Source: Chlamydiia bacterium (GTDB taxonomy: Bacteria > Chlamydiota > Chlamydiia > Chlamydiales > Simkaniaceae). Taken from it: 6,910 nucleotides of DNA. The notes under the pieces are model-generated. The model made no database searches and was not told the origin of the DNA. It saw only the letters and a list, made by a program, of their open reading frames with translations. The stretch is taken from positions 1 to 6,910 of the forward strand of contig JAGROF010000025.1 in NCBI GenBank assembly GCA_020440405.1, in the 5' to 3' direction. Made by a program: the position numbers and the translations under genes. Below, in pieces: positions 4,503 to 6,910 of this stretch. Within the stretch, counting starts at the first letter, position 1. Every line of letters starts with the position of its first letter.

Positions 4503-5743
4503 TTTTGTGGTCGGGGTTTACGGCGGGGACGCCTTTTTTTCAAAGTGGTTGGGAGGGTATCTGCAACAGCGTCATAGGCCTGTTTCCATTGCTCATGCAA
4601 GTCTTGCAACCCTGGCTCTAGACGGCAGCGGAGCTCAAAAAATTGGAGGGCAAGATGAAATTCTGGAGCTCGGGGAATCCGGATTTTTGCATTTTTTTTC
4701 TTTTGGAACGGGGTGATCCGGTATTGAGAGATTAAAATGCTGAGCGTGCGGATACGGAGGCGGCGCGGAATTTTGAAGAAGGTGTGGAAGACCTCATCCA
4801 TGACTTGATTGGCCTCTTTGTAAATGTCTCCAAGATGGGGGATTCGCTCGCGATCGATGAAGTGGACTTTTAGATGTCTTTCAAGGAGAGGAAAGGCAAG
4901 GCAGGCAAGCAGGACAGGGCGTTCCAGGTTAGGGTGGTGGGGTTCTTTGAGGGTTCCGTCTGCTTCTTCAAGGTAGGAATAGATTTCATTCCCTTCTTGC
5001 GTTTCTAAATGTTCTGCAATCGCTGGAAGGAGATGCTGCAGCAGACCATGATCGGTCATGAGTTGGAAGAAGTTTTTCGACGCCCCAGACTCTAGCATTC
5101 TTAACATTTCTTCTAAAACGCGTGCTTGAGCACTTTTTGTAATTTCCCCCTTACAATCGATAAGAGCTAGCCTAGCGTCTTCCTCGACTTCGAGACCAAA
5201 TCGGGCTTTGAACTTTAGGCATCGAATCATCCGCACAGGGTCTTGCTTAAACCGGAGGAAGGGTTGCCCAATAGCGCGAAGCATCTTTTTTTCGATGTCA
5301 GGATAGCCTCCGACGAAATCGATCACCTCTTCTTTTTCGCTGTCATAGAAGAGGCCATTGATCGTAAAATCTCGTCTTAAGACGTCTTCTTCGGGAGATC
5401 CCCAAATGTTATCTTCTGTAATTAACTCTTCGTTTTCAATATCTCCAGAGCGAAACGTCGAAACCTCGATCACCTTTTTTCCAAAGCGTACATGGGCCAA
5501 ACGGAACCGTTTTCCAATTAAAATGGCGCTAGGAAAAAGACGTTTGATTTCCTCAGGTTTTGCAGAGGTTGAAATATCAAAGTCTTTGGGCTTTTTCCCA
5601 AGCAGGAGGTCACGGACACTCCCTCCCACAAGATAAGCGGTATGGTCTGAGGCGCGCAGCTTTTCTAAGATGTATAGCGCTTTCGGATCGATGTGTCGGA
5701 CGTCAATGCCGTGTTGGTCTTTAGAGTATCGTTTCGGTTGCAT
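4499..5743 (-). CDS. pcnB: Poly(A) polymerase I / tRNA nucleotidyltransferase family
   Basis: PcnB adds A tails to RNA 3' ends and so marks transcripts for decay; it is a class II nucleotidyltransferase related to CCA-adding enzymes. From the chosen ATG the protein has 414 residues. Visible motifs are LVGGSVRDLLLG (38-49), catalytic DFD (Asp54, Asp56), the third acidic residue in VIEVSTFR (Glu93), RRDFTING (123-130) and DPVRMIRCLKF (168-178), followed by the helical C-terminal part. The very basic tail KKRRPRRKPRPQK favours poly(A) polymerase over a CCA-adding enzyme. ATG at 5743 is preferred because QPKRYSKDQHGID matches the family opening. A TTG at 5800 would add 19 residues, cross an A10 run and leave almost no leader after the predicted promoter. 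The stop overlaps the hydrolase start as ATGA. Confidence 0.92.
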   Translation of the reverse strand: MQPKRYSKDQHGIDVRHIDPKALYILEKLRASDHTAYLVGGSVRDLLLGKKPKDFDISTSAKPEEIKRLFPSAILIGKRFRLAHVRFGKKVIEVSTFRSGDIENEELITEDNIWGSPEEDVLRRDFTINGLFYDSEKEEVIDFVGGYPDIEKKMLRAIGQPFLRFKQDPVRMIRCLKFKARFGLEVEEDARLALIDCKGEITKSAQARVLEEMLRMLESGASKNFFQLMTDHGLLQHLLPAIAEHLETQEGNEIYSYLEEADGTLKEPHHPNLERPVLLACLAFPLLERHLKVHFIDRERIPHLGDIYKEANQVMDEVFHTFFKIPRRLRIRTLSILISQYRITPFQKKKNAKIRIPRAPEFHLALQFFELRCRLEPGLQDLHEQWKQAYDAVADTLPTTLKKRRPRRKPRPQK

Positions 5744-5790
5744 AGAACTGTAGGATACACGATGTTTTTTTTTTAGAGAATAGCTTCTTA

Positions 5791-5819
5791 TTGCGTTCAA
5801 AAGAAAACTGTCCTATTAT
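5791..5819 (+). promoter_or_regulatory. Candidate tyrP promoter sharing its -10 with the pcnB promoter
   Basis: TTGCGT (5791-5796) and TATTAT (5814-5819) are 17 bases apart. The -10 lies only 13 bases before the permease ATG, so the transcript would have a leader of about 8 nt, nearly leaderless; a weak AGG (5820-5822) is the only Shine-Dalgarno-like signal. The -10 overlaps the opposite-strand TATAAT by five bases because CCTATTATAGG is almost a palindrome. Confidence 0.4.
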
Positions 5820-5844
5820 AGGCTGCAATATTATGGAATTTTCA
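5815..5844 (-). promoter_or_regulatory. Candidate promoter of the pcnB-hydrolase-lpxB operon
   Basis: Reading leftward, a perfect TATAAT (5820-5815) is preceded at 18 bases by TGAAAA (5844-5839), a weak -35 that lies inside the first codons of the divergent permease. Transcription would begin near 5808, giving a leader of about 65 nt before the pcnB ATG at 5743. The leader contains an A10 run (T10 at 5765-5774 on the plus strand). The -10 context AGCCTATAAT is identical to that of the DUF177 operon. Confidence 0.5.
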
Positions 5845-6910
5845 CTTAGAAAAGCGATCGGTGGGGCCCTTTTAGTCGCGGGAACTGCCATTGGCGCAGG
5901 AATGCTTGCGCTCCCGGTAGTAACCGGTATGGGGGGATTTCTTCCTGCAACAGTGATTTTTTTAATTTGCTGGATTTTTAGTGCATGCACCGGACTCCTT
6001 CTTTTAGAAATTTGTTTATGGATGCCTAATGACGCGAATCTTATTTCAATGGCTCACCACCTTTTGGGGCCTATTGGAAAAGGGGTGGCATGGATCCTTT
6101 ACATCTTCCTCTTTTACTGCTTGACAATTGCCTATGTAGATGGAGGAGGAGGCTTCGTTGTAGCCCTTTTTGGAGGGAAGATTCCCCATCTGTTGGGATT
6201 GATCATCTTTTCAGCCGTCTTTGGGTTTTGTGTGTATTTGGGAACAGCGGTTGTTGATCGAATCAACTTCATCCTGATGATTGGGTTAGGGTTATCTTTT
6301 TTTGTTTTTGTTGTGCTAGGTTTTACGGAGGTCAAGTTCGAGTACCTTACCCGGGTGAAGTGGGCTCCTGCGTTCTTAGCCCTTCCTGTGATGTTTACCT
6401 CTTTTAGTTATCAGGGGATTGTGCCGAGCTTAACCACTTATTTGGAGCGGCACCCTAAGATGGTCCGCTTTGCAATTTTGGTGGGAACCTCTCTTCCCTT
6501 TATTGGGTACATTTTATGGGAGTATCTGATTTTGGGGATTGTCCCAGCGCTGGGGCCGGATGGGCTGCAGCAAGCGGAAGCGCTGGGGCAAACGGCTGTT
6601 GGACCGTTGCGGAAGATTTTTCCTGACTCTCCAATTTATTTGACAGGGCAGTTTTTTAGTGCATTTGCTCTCACTACCTCTTTCTTAGGGGTAACTCTGG
6701 GACTTTTAGACTTTTTATCGGATGGGCTGCGGATTGCAAAAGTTGGATGGAAAAAGGTTCTGCTGTGTGCGATCATTTATATTCCGCCCATCATTATTGT
6801 GACGGTTAACCCAGGGATTTTTCTTAAGGCGTTAGGGTATGCAGGGGGAATAGGGTGTGCCCTTCTCTTGGGGCTTCTCCCCATTCTGATGGTTTGGGTA
6901 GGCCGCTACC
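5833..6910 (+). CDS. tyrP: Aromatic amino acid permease, TyrP/HAAAP family (runs off the right edge)
   Basis: This is an inner-membrane, probably proton-coupled importer of tyrosine or tryptophan in the hydroxy/aromatic amino acid permease family. The 359 codons visible begin MEFSLRKAIGGALLVAGTA, followed by IGAGMLALPVVTGMGG. This first helix with its unwound GxxIGAGMLALP motif is the family signature. At least nine further hydrophobic helices follow, with loops such as EVKFEYLTRVKWAPA and a cytoplasmic-type TYLERHPKM segment. Full members are about 400 residues, so some 40 residues are missing at the C-terminus. Chlamydiae depend on host amino acids, and TyrP transporters are well known in the phylum, sometimes in tandem copies. 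The gene diverges from pcnB with 89 bp between start codons. Tyrosine rather than tryptophan as substrate is inferred from family resemblance only. Confidence 0.92.
   Translation, partial: MEFSLRKAIGGALLVAGTAIGAGMLALPVVTGMGGFLPATVIFLICWIFSACTGLLLLEICLWMPNDANLISMAHHLLGPIGKGVAWILYIFLFYCLTIAYVDGGGGFVVALFGGKIPHLLGLIIFSAVFGFCVYLGTAVVDRINFILMIGLGLSFFVFVVLGFTEVKFEYLTRVKWAPAFLALPVMFTSFSYQGIVPSLTTYLERHPKMVRFAILVGTSLPFIGYILWEYLILGIVPALGPDGLQQAEALGQTAVGPLRKIFPDSPIYLTGQFFSAFALTTSFLGVTLGLLDFLSDGLRIAKVGWKKVLLCAIIYIPPIIIVTVNPGIFLKALGYAGGIGCALLLGLLPILMVWVGRY

Noticed and set aside
5721..5990. Minus-strand open frame spanning the pcnB-tyrP intergenic region
   Set aside because: It runs antisense to the tyrP start and across the predicted promoters; the composition looks like reversed membrane-protein codons.

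Overview
The window reads as chromosomal housekeeping DNA from a member of the Chlamydiae, probably an environmental (Chlamydia-related) lineage rather than Chlamydia itself. The evidence is the minus-strand gene order YceD/DUF177 - rpmF - plsX - RNase E/G, which I recall as the order around CT808-CT811 in Chlamydia trachomatis. A pcnB/lpxB neighbourhood and a TyrP-type permease also fit. The placement rests on protein motifs and remembered gene order, not on a database search.

Left block (1-1947, all minus strand): a cluster for ribosome maturation and phospholipid entry. It holds the DUF177 protein, the zinc-ribbon ribosomal protein L32 (GTG start, strong Shine-Dalgarno), the acyl-phosphate synthase PlsX, then the first 85 codons of an RNase E/G that runs off the left edge. 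PlsX has no ATG, GTG or TTG where its conserved N-terminus should begin, and a perfect 22-bp palindrome lies in rpmF just upstream.

Middle (1948-2683): a 274-bp intergenic region with a promoter -10 for DUF177, an inverted pair of 3 x 9-bp repeats that forms a long hairpin, and an AT-rich leader. It leads into a plus-strand gene for a 153-residue hydrophobic protein I do not recognise. That gene and lpxB converge and share the four bases TTAA, each stop codon overlapping the other; a strong hairpin sits just inside lpxB.

Right block (2680-5743, minus strand): pcnB, an alpha/beta-hydrolase and lpxB, joined by two ATGA stop/start overlaps, so almost certainly one transcript. pcnB acts on RNA 3' ends, lpxB makes lipid A, and the hydrolase is of unknown substrate. 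At 5833 an aromatic amino acid permease (TyrP type) starts on the plus strand and runs off the right edge. Its promoter and that of pcnB appear to be the same symmetric -10 read in both directions.

I found no RNA genes, CRISPR, IS elements, phage genes or defence genes, and no convincing new multi-gene system. The points most worth checking are the plsX start, the shared divergent promoter, the repeat hairpin, the hydrolase inside the pcnB-lpxB operon and the unrecognised small protein.
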